Positions 25,118-33,447 of a stretch of 35,938 nucleotides of DNA are shown piece after piece. The notes below the pieces were generated by a model that was not told the origin of the DNA, did no database searches, and saw nothing but the letters and a program-made list of their open reading frames with translations. This DNA comes from Pseudomonadota bacterium (GTDB taxonomy: Bacteria; Pseudomonadota; Alphaproteobacteria; Rhizobiales; Beijerinckiaceae): NCBI GenBank assembly GCA_023423995.1, contig JAFAEL010000256.1, positions 1 to 35,938 on the forward strand, read 5' to 3'. Positions within the stretch are counted from its first letter, which is position 1. The number at the start of each line of letters is the position of its first letter. Position numbers and translations under genes: made by a program.

Positions 25118-25151
25118 AAAAAAGGGGCCGCATCGCTGTCGATGCGGCCCC
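25118..25151 (-). terminator. Intrinsic terminator of the cold-shock gene (minus strand)
   Basis: A perfect 12-pair stem, GGGGCCGCATCG (25124-25135) with CGATGCGGCCCC (25140-25151), loop CTGT. On the minus strand it is followed by six T (plus-strand A at 25118-25123). A further 8-pair hairpin GCCCCGCT-CGCA-AGCGGGGC lies at 25167-25186, directly after the cold-shock gene stop. It may also stop plus-strand transcripts from the tartrate dehydrogenase gene, though no T-run follows on that side. Confidence 0.85.
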
Positions 25152-25194
25152 TCGAATGGCTGAGGTGCCCCGCTCGCAAGCGGGGCCGCCGGTA

Positions 25195-25962
25195 TCAGTC
25201 GACTACGTCGATCGTCGCGACTTCGCGGCCCTTCTGGCCCTGGGTCACGCCAATCTGCACGCGCTGGCCTTCCTGAAGATCGGCGAGGCGGGCGCGCTCG
25301 AGCGCGGAACGGTGAACGAACACGTCGCGGCCGCCATCATCCGGCGCGATGAAGCCGAAGCCCTTGGCCGGGTTGTACCACTTCACGACGCCGGTCATGT
25401 CCTCGACCGGACCCGTCTCGCGGGGGGCGCTCGGGAACGACCGACGCGGAGCGCCGCCGAAGCGATCGCCACCGCCGCCGTAGCCGCCACCACCACCACC
25501 ACCGAAGCGATCGCCGCCGCCGCCGTAGCCGCCACCACCGCCGCCGCCGAAGCGGTCGCCACCGCCGAAGCCGCCGGAGCGCCGGGCCTGGCGCGGCTCA
25601 GCCGTCGACGTGTCGACGCTTACCACCTCGGTGACCTGGGGGCCGCGTTGGCCGGCAGCAACCTTCACGACCAGCTTCGTGCCGGGATCCAGCTCGCTAT
25701 GGCCGGTCGCTTCGACCGCGCGGATGTGGAGGAAGGCGTCGCCCGACCCGTCGGAAAGCTCGGCGAAGCCAAAGCCCTTCTCGGGGTTGAACCACTTTAC
25801 GGTCGCCTCCTGCTCCGGACCGGAAGGGGCCATAGCAGGACGCCCGCCGCCCATGGGAGCGCGCGGCGGGGGGGAATCATAGGGGCTCGGACCACGGTCG
25901 GAACCAAAATCGTCACCGAAACCGCGCCGCCGCTGGTCCCGGAAATCTCGTCCTCTGCTCAT
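25195..25962 (-). CDS. Two-domain cold-shock protein with glycine-rich linker
   Basis: A 255-residue protein with two cold-shock (OB-fold) domains that bind single-stranded RNA or DNA. CSD1 is at about 51-118 (ATVKWFNPEKGFGFAEL and DAFLHI), CSD2 at about 189-255 (GVVKWYNPAKGFGFIAP and DVFVHRSAL); both keep the RNP1 and RNP2 aromatic residues. The first 50 residues are Arg, Gly and Pro rich. The linker (130-170) is almost only Gly, Asp, Arg, Phe and Tyr in a 15-residue repeat DRFGGGGGGGYGGGG, like RGG/FG low-complexity regions. Double CSD proteins are common in alphaproteobacteria; this linker is unusually long. A leader of about 170 bases and a terminator flank the gene. Confidence 0.92.
   Translation of the reverse strand: MSRGRDFRDQRRRGFGDDFGSDRGPSPYDSPPPRAPMGGGRPAMAPSGPEQEATVKWFNPEKGFGFAELSDGSGDAFLHIRAVEATGHSELDPGTKLVVKVAAGQRGPQVTEVVSVDTSTAEPRQARRSGGFGGGDRFGGGGGGGYGGGGDRFGGGGGGGYGGGGDRFGGAPRRSFPSAPRETGPVEDMTGVVKWYNPAKGFGFIAPDDGGRDVFVHRSALERARLADLQEGQRVQIGVTQGQKGREVATIDVVD
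25459..25557. repeat. 45-bp tandem repeat coding for the Gly-rich linker
   Basis: The 9-base mark for Asp-Arg-Phe (GAAGCGATC on the plus strand, GAAGCGGTC in the third copy) recurs at 25459, 25504 and 25549, an exact 45-base period. The bases between are GCC/ACC triplets for glycine. The period is a multiple of three, so loss or gain of a copy would keep the frame. Confidence 0.85.
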
Positions 25963-26440
25963 CTCGTAAACTCGTGCGAAGGCCTGCTCGGCTGGTTGAC
26001 GCTGACCGGATTGTCCCTGACCGCTTGGCGGTTGTGGGTACGAAAGTCCTTTTTGACTGCGGCTCCGGGTCGAAAGCGCCTGATCGGATCGGTGTAAAGC
26101 GTCAAAGGCGAGACACGTCGTTGGATCGGCGGCGACGTCCCATCATCGCGAGACCCGGGAAAGAGGTCAAGAGTTCCGATGGGGGATGGTGGCTCATTTT
26201 CGTGCAACTTCCGGATTAGTCTGCCGAGATTCACTCAAGACCAGCCGCAACCGGTGGTTCCAGGCACCGCTAATCTGATGTTGCAGGGGCAGACGATCCC
26301 CCGTCCGAGGGCGCCGATCCGGAGCGCGGGAGGCGGGAGGTGAGATCGGGATAGTGCGTGCCTGCGGGGCTGGGCGTTGCCGGAGGATGCTCTCGGCTTT
26401 GGCGAGGCGAAAGGCCGGTTTCGCCGGGGAGTACGCCGGC
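25963..26440. other. Intergenic region upstream of the cold-shock gene; long leader and candidate promoter
   Basis: No convincing gene lies here. On the minus strand TTGACC (26165-26170), a 17-base spacer and GATGAT (26142-26147) form a candidate promoter (TTGACC-N17-GATGAT). A transcript from it would carry a leader of about 170 bases before the ATG at 25962, as cold-shock genes often do. A 91-codon open frame at 25959-26234 on the minus strand has no family features. In 26171-26440 I see nothing recognisable, and no clear terminator for the gene that ends at 26441. Confidence 0.4.
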
Positions 26441-27742
26441 TCAAGCCGTGCGCGGCTGAAAACTCGAGGCGTGTACAGAGGCGGGCGGCAGGTGCGTGGA
26501 TCGCGCCGCGGAGGCTGCCATCCAGCGCCAGCGTCCGGCCTCAAGCCCCCAGACCATGCCGAGCATGATGTACACATGCCGCCAGTGATCGATGTCGATC
26601 TGGAATGCCTGGAGAAAGAACATCAAGAGCGCCGGAAACACGATCTGCGCTTGTCTCTGATAGGGAGACGGCGTGAAGCACAGCCTGAAGCCGACGAAGG
26701 TGGTGAGCAGCACCAGGCCGATGAAGCCGAGTCCACCCGTCCAGCCTCCATTGGCGAAGCCGCCGATGTAAGAATTGTGCGGTTCCAGACCAAAGACGAG
26801 GCGGAATCGCAGCGGGCCAAAGCCCTCCGGTCGCTCTATCAGCATCGGGATGGAGCGGAGCTGGTTTCCGAACCGCCCGGTGACGCCCTCGTCATAGCTC
26901 TGCGTAAGCTGCGCACGATCGGCGAACCGCTCTCCCACATCTCCCACGGAGAGCAGGCCGGCGAGGAGGAGTGTCGCCGCCAGGACGCCCAGCATGGCGA
27001 AGGCCACGATCCGGCGCCTCACCCGACTTTGGCTCGTGACGAAGGTCATCGCGGTCATCACGGCGATGCCGAGGAGCAGAGCGCCCCAGGAGCCTCTCGA
27101 GAAGGAGAGGAAGATGCAGGTCACCAGGATGAGCAGCAGTGCCGTTGACAGGACCGGGCGCCGGCTCTCTCCGGTCAGGAGCCCCCGCAGGAGGAGGAGC
27201 ACGCCAAGGACAAGGAAGGAGCCGAGCACGTTCGGATCCTCGAAGACGCCGGCCGCGCGCCCATCCATCACGAAGAGTACGCCAGTATCCTTGAAGTAGG
27301 AGAGGATGCCGGCCAGTGCGGCGAAAACGCAGCTCGCCAGGTAGGCCTTGAGCGTGAGCTCCACTCTCCGCTCGGTTTCGTGGGCGAAGAACATCACGAA
27401 GAAGATGGCCGTGACCATCAGATAGAGGGACTGCAGCGTCCACGTCGTCGGCAGCGGCTCGGCGAAATAGGGCACCAGCGCCAGAACGAGCGAGACCTTG
27501 TAGACCAGGAGGAGGGCGACGAAGGGAACGGACGAGCGATGGAGGCGCACGCCCAGGACCAGCCACACCACGATCGCCGGTATCGCCGCGAAGTCGTAGG
27601 GCGAAGGCCGCAGGAAGGTGAAGCACGTGAAGAAGATGAACAGAGCGAATAGCAGGTAGCCTGCTGTCTCCAGGACCTTCCGGGCCGGAAGGGTCCTGAG
27701 CCGGCTGACCTCCGGGGCGGTGGTGGGATCCGGCCCGCTCAT
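26441..27742 (-). CDS. O-antigen polymerase/ligase family membrane protein (Wzy/WaaL-like)
   Basis: A 433-residue integral membrane protein with about ten hydrophobic segments, beginning with YLLFALFIFFTCFTFL. The central FSRGSWGALLLGIAVM and the long periplasmic loop ending GLEPHNSYIGGFANGGWTGGLGF, with the typical His-Asn pair, place it in the O-antigen ligase/polymerase (Wzy_C) superfamily. In an EPS locus with WcaJ and Wza/Wzc-like genes, it is probably the polymerase that joins repeat units in the periplasm. The C-terminal 35 residues are hydrophilic. ATG 27742 shares a base with the stop of the upstream glycosyl phosphotransferase (TGATG). Confidence 0.85.
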   Translation of the reverse strand: MSGPDPTTAPEVSRLRTLPARKVLETAGYLLFALFIFFTCFTFLRPSPYDFAAIPAIVVWLVLGVRLHRSSVPFVALLLVYKVSLVLALVPYFAEPLPTTWTLQSLYLMVTAIFFVMFFAHETERRVELTLKAYLASCVFAALAGILSYFKDTGVLFVMDGRAAGVFEDPNVLGSFLVLGVLLLLRGLLTGESRRPVLSTALLLILVTCIFLSFSRGSWGALLLGIAVMTAMTFVTSQSRVRRRIVAFAMLGVLAATLLLAGLLSVGDVGERFADRAQLTQSYDEGVTGRFGNQLRSIPMLIERPEGFGPLRFRLVFGLEPHNSYIGGFANGGWTGGLGFIGLVLLTTFVGFRLCFTPSPYQRQAQIVFPALLMFFLQAFQIDIDHWRHVYIMLGMVWGLEAGRWRWMAASAARSTHLPPASVHASSFQPRTA

Positions 27743-29262
27743 CAGTAGGCGTTTTCAGTCTTCAGCAGGGAAAACGGCGTCGCGAGAAGAATGTAGAGGT
27801 CGAAGAAGACCGACCAGTTCTCGATGTAGTAGAGGTCGTGCTCGACGCGGCGCTGAATCTTTTCCGAGGTGTCCGTTTCCCCGCGCCAGCCGTTGATCTG
27901 CGCCCAGCCCGTGATCCCGGGCTTCACCCGATGCCGAGCGAAGTAGCCGTCGACCACCTGGTCGTAGAGGCGGTCCTGGGCGTTCGCCTTCACGGCATGG
28001 GGCCTCGGGCCGACCAGCGACATGTCTCCCTTGAACACGACGTTCAGGAGCTGGGGCAGTTCGTCGATCGACGTCTTGCGCAGGATGCGGCCGACGCGGG
28101 TCACGCGCGGATCATCCTTCGTGACCAGGCGGGAGGCCGTCGCGTCGGTCTTGTCGGTGTACATCGTCCGGAACTTCAGGACCTCGATCAACTCGTTGTT
28201 GAAGCCGTAGCGCTTCTGCCGGAAGAGGATCGGTCCGCGGGAATCGAGCCGCACTGCGAGCGCGGCCGCAAGCAGGAGAGGCAGCGCAAACACCAAGAGG
28301 ACGCTCCCGACGACCTTGTCGAAGATCCATTTGACGACGAGGTCCCAATCCGCGATCGGCCGGTCGAACACGTCGAGGACCGGCACCGAGCCGATATAGG
28401 AGTAGCTGCGGGGCCGGAGGCGCAGCTTGCTCGCGTGAGCCGATAGCCGGATGTCGATGGGCAGCACCCAGAGCTTGCCGAGCATCTGGAGCAGCCGGTT
28501 CTCGGCCGAGATCGGCAGGGTGAATATCACGAGGTCGAGCGGCGTCTTGCGCGCGTATTCGACGAGGTCCGCGACCGTGCCGAGCTTCTCGTACCCGCCC
28601 ACGACGGGAGGTGAGCGCGAATCGTCCCGGTCATCGAAGACGCCGACGATTCGGATCCCCGTTTCAGGCTGTGCCTGGAGTGCCCGGATGATCTCGTTCG
28701 CCGGGTCTCCGCCGCCGACGATCGCCGTGCGCCGCTCGAAGCGGCCCGCGGCCGCCATGCGCCGGACCGCGACGGACAGGCAGATGCGCTCCAGGACGAG
28801 CGCCGCGAAGCCGGCGAGGTACCAGGAGCCGAGCCACACGCGGGAGAGCGACTGGCCGGCCTTGAGGAAGAACACGAAGGCGATGGCGCACAGGAAGACG
28901 AACGACCATGCCCCGAGGAGCTTCAACCCTGTTGGCACCAGAGAGCGCAGGGCCGTGACCGTGTAGGCTCCGACTGCCTGGAAGGCGAAGGCGGAGAGAG
29001 CCGTGATGGCACCGAGGGCGACGACGTAGCTCAGGTTGAGCGAGACGTGCCCACGCAGGTAGACGAGGTAGACCAGGATCCCGCTCGCCGCCACGAGCAG
29101 GAGCTCGACAGCCCGAACGAGGCCGGCCAGGACCACGGGCGAGATCCGGCCCGCGGGAGCGAAGCCCCGGGACGCGTCGGCGGCGGCGGCCTGCTGATCT
29201 TCGGGACCGGCTGCATCCGCCGCTCGCGCAGCGTTGATCAGATCACGAACATGCAGTCCCAT
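27742..29262 (-). CDS. Undecaprenyl-phosphate sugar phosphotransferase (WcaJ-like)
   Basis: A 506-residue polyisoprenyl-phosphate hexose-1-phosphate transferase that starts repeat-unit synthesis by moving a sugar phosphate, probably glucose-1-phosphate, to undecaprenyl phosphate at the inner membrane. It has four N-terminal membrane helices, a CoA-binding-like Rossmann domain (RRTAIVGGGDPANEI), a fifth membrane segment (SVLLVFALPLLLAAALAV) and the C-terminal catalytic domain with FRQKRYGFNN, EVLKFRTMYTD, SIDELPQLLNVV and DMSLVGPRPHA. It ends KTENAY, as many family members do. The gene starts ATG 29262, about 50 bases after the stop of the GT4 gene upstream on this strand. Sugar choice is a family-based guess. 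Confidence 0.92.
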   Translation of the reverse strand: MGLHVRDLINAARAADAAGPEDQQAAAADASRGFAPAGRISPVVLAGLVRAVELLLVAASGILVYLVYLRGHVSLNLSYVVALGAITALSAFAFQAVGAYTVTALRSLVPTGLKLLGAWSFVFLCAIAFVFFLKAGQSLSRVWLGSWYLAGFAALVLERICLSVAVRRMAAAGRFERRTAIVGGGDPANEIIRALQAQPETGIRIVGVFDDRDDSRSPPVVGGYEKLGTVADLVEYARKTPLDLVIFTLPISAENRLLQMLGKLWVLPIDIRLSAHASKLRLRPRSYSYIGSVPVLDVFDRPIADWDLVVKWIFDKVVGSVLLVFALPLLLAAALAVRLDSRGPILFRQKRYGFNNELIEVLKFRTMYTDKTDATASRLVTKDDPRVTRVGRILRKTSIDELPQLLNVVFKGDMSLVGPRPHAVKANAQDRLYDQVVDGYFARHRVKPGITGWAQINGWRGETDTSEKIQRRVEHDLYYIENWSVFFDLYILLATPFSLLKTENAY

Positions 29263-29313
29263 GCGCTCACGTCCCTGCCGAGCCCTCCATGGCCCGTGGC
29301 GATCCGGGACAGT

Positions 29314-30510
29314 TTACGGCGCGAGCCTTTCGGAAGGCTCAACACGATCGAGCACAAGCGACGGTGCCGCCTTGATCCCGCGGCCCTCCCGCGCCTCGCG
29401 ATAGCCCTGGAGGACGCCTTCGACCATTCGGTCGATCCGGAACCCCGCTCTTACGTAGTCGGCAAGAGCGCTCGCCTTTGCACGGCGGACCTCCTCAGGC
29501 TCGCCGAGGGAGGACAGGATCTTGGAGGCGAGTACCTTTGGATCGCCGGCGGGGATGAGTTCGTCGGAATGGGGTCCGAAGATCTCGCCGATCCCGCCGA
29601 CATTGGTGCAGACGAGCGGCTGCGCGGCGGCGGCGGCTTCCAGGACGACGTAGGGTAGCGATTCGGCCTTGGATGGCACCACCATCACGCGACCACGCGA
29701 CAATGCCCCCCGAATCTTCTGCGGCGGCACGAAGGCGATCGAGTCCCAAACCCCGGCCTCTTGCGCGCGGGCCTTCAGTTCCCCTTCGCTCGGGCCCGAA
29801 CCCACCGCCAGCAGCGTCAGTCGCAGGCTGTGGTCGCGGCGGATCAGTGCAAGCGCATCGATGAGAGTGTCGACGCCCTTGGCGACCCGAAACTCGCCGA
29901 TATAGACGAGATCGAAGGGATCCGGCTGCTGCTGGATGGGTTCGAATTCCGATTCCGCAATGCCGTTGTGGATGACACGGACGAGCTTGTCCGTCGGCCC
30001 GACGAAAGCTTCGAACCGGCGCTTCACATAGGCGCTCTCGAACAGAAAGACGTCCGTCCGACGCGCGAAGAATGCTTCCGCGCCCATGTAGATCCGATGC
30101 GAAAGCGTGCCGGGATTGTAGTTGAAGCTGCCCCCATGCGGCGTGTAGGCCCGCACCGTCTTGCCATCGAGGGCCGGCCAGGTGACGAGCCGCGCATAGG
30201 CGCCGCCCTTCGACCCATGTCCATGCAGGACATCCGGCTGCAACTCGCGATACAGGGCCGTCAGGCGAAGAACGGCGTAGGTGTCGAGCACGTGCGGCAG
30301 GCGGCGCATGGGAATCCGCGTGATCCCGAGCGACAACCCCGGACAGAGTTCATCCAGCGCCTGTTCGGCTCGCGCCCCGCCGGTGCTTGCGTCGCAGAAG
30401 ATGCCGACGTCGTGACCTCGCTCGATCTGTCCTTTGGCGACGTCGACGACGTGCCGGAACAGGCCGCCGACGGGCGCGCGAAAGACGTGGAGGATGCGGA
30501 GCTTCGTCAC
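29314..30510 (-). CDS. GT4 family glycosyltransferase of the EPS locus
   Basis: A 398-residue GT-B glycosyltransferase. The GTG at 30510, with GGAG nine bases upstream, gives TKLRILHVFRAPVGGLFRHVVDVA, the standard N-terminal strand and glycine loop. The frame is open to 31047 only as a shadow of the export lipoprotein gene. Further marks are PDVLHGHGSKGGAYARL, RAYTPHGGSFNYNPG (acceptor side), FDLVYIGEFRVAKGVDTLIDAL and the EX7E motif in AESLPYVVLEAAAAAQPLV. It lies 23 bases after the export lipoprotein gene and before the WcaJ-like gene, so it probably adds the second sugar to the lipid carrier. Confidence 0.88.
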   Translation of the reverse strand: MTKLRILHVFRAPVGGLFRHVVDVAKGQIERGHDVGIFCDASTGGARAEQALDELCPGLSLGITRIPMRRLPHVLDTYAVLRLTALYRELQPDVLHGHGSKGGAYARLVTWPALDGKTVRAYTPHGGSFNYNPGTLSHRIYMGAEAFFARRTDVFLFESAYVKRRFEAFVGPTDKLVRVIHNGIAESEFEPIQQQPDPFDLVYIGEFRVAKGVDTLIDALALIRRDHSLRLTLLAVGSGPSEGELKARAQEAGVWDSIAFVPPQKIRGALSRGRVMVVPSKAESLPYVVLEAAAAAQPLVCTNVGGIGEIFGPHSDELIPAGDPKVLASKILSSLGEPEEVRRAKASALADYVRAGFRIDRMVEGVLQGYREAREGRGIKAAPSLVLDRVEPSERLAP

Positions 30511-30533
30511 GTCGGGGCTCCGGTCGGCGCCGC

Positions 30534-31100
30534 TCAGAACCATCGCTCCTTGATCACGATCGTGTCGCCGGGGCGAACCGCGTAGGTGATCGGAACCTCG
30601 GCCGTCTGGATGCCGCGGCTCGTGCGGCGCGTGACTTCGGCGTAGCTGCGCTGTGCGCGCGGCGTGAACCCGCCCGCGATCGCGACGGCAGTCTGGACCG
30701 TCATGCCGTTCACGAAGGGAAACTGACCCGACGTCGTCACCTCGCCAAGGATGAAGAACGGCCGGTAGGTATCGACCTCGACCGTCACCTTCGGCTCGCG
30801 GATGTAGCCGCCCTTGAGGCGCCCCTCGATCGCCGCGCTCGCGGCGGCGGTCGTCATCCCGCTGACCGAGACCGAGCCGATGAGAGGCATCGTGATCCGG
30901 CCGGAGGCATCGACCTGATAGATGTTGGACAGGGAATCCTGCCCGAAGACGATGATGCGGAGCTTGTCGCCGGTGGACAGCGTGTAGCTTCCCCCGCCGG
31001 ACGGCCTCGCCGGGACGATCGAGCCGGTTGCCTGCGGCTGCACACATGCCGCCAGTGGCAACGCGGATGCGAGGACGAGGAGAGCTCTACGCCTGTTCAT
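30534..31100 (-). CDS. Short Wza-like polysaccharide export lipoprotein
   Basis: A 188-residue outer-membrane auxiliary (OPX) protein. The ATG at 31100 gives MNRRRALLVLASALPLAAC, a lipoprotein signal peptide with lipobox LAAC (Cys19). The polysaccharide export domain follows (YTLSTGDKLRIIVFGQDSLS and ASGRITMPLIGSVSVSG), then one SLBB domain (FFILGEVTTSGQFPFVNGMTVQTA). Wza is about twice as long and has a C-terminal helix that forms the outer-membrane pore; this one lacks it, so it resembles the short OPX proteins that need a separate outer-membrane partner, which is not in the window. It is divergent from the Wzc-like gene and leads the minus EPS operon. Confidence 0.9.
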   Translation of the reverse strand: MNRRRALLVLASALPLAACVQPQATGSIVPARPSGGGSYTLSTGDKLRIIVFGQDSLSNIYQVDASGRITMPLIGSVSVSGMTTAAASAAIEGRLKGGYIREPKVTVEVDTYRPFFILGEVTTSGQFPFVNGMTVQTAVAIAGGFTPRAQRSYAEVTRRTSRGIQTAEVPITYAVRPGDTIVIKERWF

Positions 31101-31137
31101 ACTACGCCTGGACGAAGTCGATACCCACTGTCGTCCT

Positions 31138-31165
31138 AGCGTTCCCATGGTTAACAGAGCGTTCC
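31138..31165. promoter_or_regulatory. Direct repeat AGCGTTCC spaced by two helical turns in the divergent EPS promoter region
   Basis: AGCGTTCC occurs at 31138-31145 and 31158-31165, exactly 20 bases apart, in the gap between the divergent export lipoprotein and Wzc-like genes. Between the copies lies CATGGTTAACAG, which is AT-richer than its surroundings. The spacing puts both copies on one face of the helix, as for a dimeric regulator. No known regulator site matches by recall. Confidence 0.35.
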
Positions 31166-31300
31166 AGGCGACAACTTGCTGCTCTGCAAGCAAATCTGGC
31201 GCTTCGGCTTCAGCACTACACGGGTTTAACTCGGCTTCAACCTTAACGGGGTTTGATGCTCCCGCCTCTCGGCATGTTTGCGTAGCCCGGAATAGAATCG

Positions 31301-33433
31301 ATGGCACAGCCTTACGTCGCTCCTTTCGCTGCGCCCGTGGCGAGCGGTGAGGCGACCGTCGCAGACCTTCTGCGTTCGATGCGGACGCATTGGCGCTACA
31401 TTGCGATTCCGACGCTGCTGGTATTCGTCGCGGCTACGATTTTCGTCAGCGTCGTATCCCCGCGCTACACGGGAGAGGCCAAACTCCTCCTTCAAACGGC
31501 TGACAGCTACTACACGCGGCCGGGTCAGGATCGGGGGGATGCAAGCCAACTGATCGACGAGCAGGCAGTCGCGAGCCAGGTTCAAGTCGTCATGTCGCGC
31601 GACATCGCGCGGGAGGCGATCCGGCGCCTCCAACTCGTGGGAAATCCCGATTTCGATCCCGGCGTACGGGATGTGGGGCTCCTGCGGCGCGTCATGATGA
31701 TGCTCGGCCTGGCAAGGGATCAGAACCCCCGGGCGCCGGAAGATCGCGTGCTCGACAAGTATTACGACGCTCTTCTCGTCTATCCGGTTGGGAAGTCCCG
31801 CATCGTCTCGATCGAGTTTCGGGCGAAGGATCCTGATCTTGCGGCCCGGGCGGCGAATACGATCGCGGAGATCTACCTGTCCCAGCAGGAGGACGCGAAG
31901 AAGGACCTTGCCCGTTCCGCCTCGACCTGGCTGGGTCAGAACATCGAGACGCTGCGCACCCGCGTTGCCGATGCGGAAGCTCGGGTTGAGGCATTTCGCG
32001 CCAGGACCGGGCTGCTGACCGGCAGCGGCACGAATACGCTCTCCGCCCAGCAGCTTTCCGAGCTTTCCGCACAGCTTGCCCAGGCGCGTACCGCGCAGAG
32101 CGACAGCCAGGCGAAGGCGCAACTCATCCGTGAGATGATCCGCGAGGGGCGCGCCTTCGAGATCCCGGATGTGGCCAACAACGAACTGATCCGGCGCCTG
32201 ATCGAGCAGCGCATCAACCTCCGCGCCCAGCTCGCCCTCGAGTTGCGCACGCTCATGCCGCAGCATCCGCGTATCAAGGAGCTGAACGCACAGCTGCAGG
32301 ACCTCGAATCCCAGATCCGCGGTGCCGCCGAGCGGACGGCGCGCACGCTGGAGAACGATGCACGGATCGCCGGAAGCAGGGTTCAGGCCCTCCAGGCCGC
32401 CATCGACGACCAGAAGAAGGTCGTCGTCCAGGCGAACGAGAGCGAGGTCCAGCTCCGGGCGCTGGAGCGTGAAGCCCGCACGCACCGTGAGCAGCTCGAG
32501 TCCTACCTGACGCGCTACCGGGAAGCGACCGCGCGCGACGCGGAGAACGCCGCTCCGCCGGACGCGCGGATCGTGTCGCGGGCAGTGGTGCCCCAGGTTC
32601 CGTCCTTCCCGAAGAAGCTGCCGATCATCGCGATCACGACCTTCGCGACGCTGATGCTGTCCGCGGGCGCGATCGTCGCGCGGGAGCTTCTCGGCTCGGG
32701 CCAGCCGCGCCCGGTTCTTCCCGCGGCTTCGCCGGTCGGCGCCGTCGTAGCCGCCCCTCCTGCAAGGCCGTACGATCACGCCCCCTCGCCTAACCTCGCT
32801 GATCGTGCGCAGCCCGGCCGACTTCACACGAGCCCTGAAGTGGCCTCGCCGGAACGGGACGCCCGCTACGACTTTGCCAACCTGATCGATCGGCTCGAAC
32901 AGACGGATGTCGACGACCGTGCGAGGCGGATCCTTGTCGCGGGCGTGGACCGGAGCCCCGAGGCGGTCGATGTCGGGCGGAGTCTTGCGCTCACGCTCGC
33001 CGCGACTGGCCGTGCGATTCTCGTGGAGATCGACCCGGACGAGCGGACCTCTGTCGAGAAGGGGTTCACGGACCTGGTTGCCGGCGAGACCTCCTTCACG
33101 GATGTCATCGTGCGCGAGCGCGGCTCCAGCCTGCACCGGATCGCGATGGGAACGCTGAAATACGATGCGCTCGCAGCGGAGCCGGAAGCATTGGACGTCA
33201 CGCTCTCGGCTCTCGAGAAGACCTATGACTGGGTCATCTGCGTGTTCCGGGTCAACGTCCGCACCGACCTCCTGAGGATCTTCGCCCCGCGGGCGGATGC
33301 CGTGGTGATCGCGTCGAACCTGGAACCCGCCAGCCACGATCTCGTGCGGACCTACGAGGAGATCCGCGGGGCGGGAGCGAAGGACGTGATGGTCGCGCGC
33401 GAGCAGGCGACCCCGGTCGGGGAGGCGGCCTAG
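31301..33433 (+). CDS. Wzc/GumC-like polysaccharide co-polymerase with a degenerate ATPase domain
   Basis: A 710-residue inner-membrane protein that sets chain length and links polymerisation to export. TM1 is at about 32-53 and TM2 at 440-463, enclosing a Wzz domain and a long periplasmic coiled coil (about 195-410), with a GNVR-like end before TM2. A Pro/Ala-rich linker (470-520) leads to a cytoplasmic domain (540-700) shaped like the BY-kinase/ParA fold: RILVAGVDRSPEAVDVGRSLAL lines up with Walker A but has no GK[ST], AILVEIDPDE lines up with Walker A', and YDWVICVF with Walker B. The C-terminus has no tyrosine cluster. It should therefore be inactive as a kinase. It is divergent from the export lipoprotein gene. 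Confidence 0.88.
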   Translation: MAQPYVAPFAAPVASGEATVADLLRSMRTHWRYIAIPTLLVFVAATIFVSVVSPRYTGEAKLLLQTADSYYTRPGQDRGDASQLIDEQAVASQVQVVMSRDIAREAIRRLQLVGNPDFDPGVRDVGLLRRVMMMLGLARDQNPRAPEDRVLDKYYDALLVYPVGKSRIVSIEFRAKDPDLAARAANTIAEIYLSQQEDAKKDLARSASTWLGQNIETLRTRVADAEARVEAFRARTGLLTGSGTNTLSAQQLSELSAQLAQARTAQSDSQAKAQLIREMIREGRAFEIPDVANNELIRRLIEQRINLRAQLALELRTLMPQHPRIKELNAQLQDLESQIRGAAERTARTLENDARIAGSRVQALQAAIDDQKKVVVQANESEVQLRALEREARTHREQLESYLTRYREATARDAENAAPPDARIVSRAVVPQVPSFPKKLPIIAITTFATLMLSAGAIVARELLGSGQPRPVLPAASPVGAVVAAPPARPYDHAPSPNLADRAQPGRLHTSPEVASPERDARYDFANLIDRLEQTDVDDRARRILVAGVDRSPEAVDVGRSLALTLAATGRAILVEIDPDERTSVEKGFTDLVAGETSFTDVIVRERGSSLHRIAMGTLKYDALAAEPEALDVTLSALEKTYDWVICVFRVNVRTDLLRIFAPRADAVVIASNLEPASHDLVRTYEEIRGAGAKDVMVAREQATPVGEAA

Positions 33434-33447
33434 CGTCTCGCTAGGCC
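33427..33447. terminator. Hairpin that contains the stop codons of two convergent genes
   Basis: GGCCTAGCG (33427-33435), loop TCT, CGCTAGGCC (33439-33447): a perfect 9-pair palindrome. The TAG stop of the Wzc-like gene (33431-33433) lies in one arm and the TAG stop of the minus-strand acyltransferase (33441-33443 as CTA) in the other. There is no T-run, so it may act as a bidirectional mRNA 3' end or Rho-type barrier rather than a classical terminator. Confidence 0.6.

Noticed and set aside
25459..25557. CRISPR array or minisatellite
   Set aside because: The repeat is in frame inside the cold-shock gene, has only about two units and no unique spacers; it codes for the Gly-rich linker.
25959..26234. 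91-codon minus-strand gene upstream of the cold-shock gene
   Set aside because: No recognisable domain or convincing ribosome-binding site, and it covers the likely promoter and leader of the cold-shock gene.
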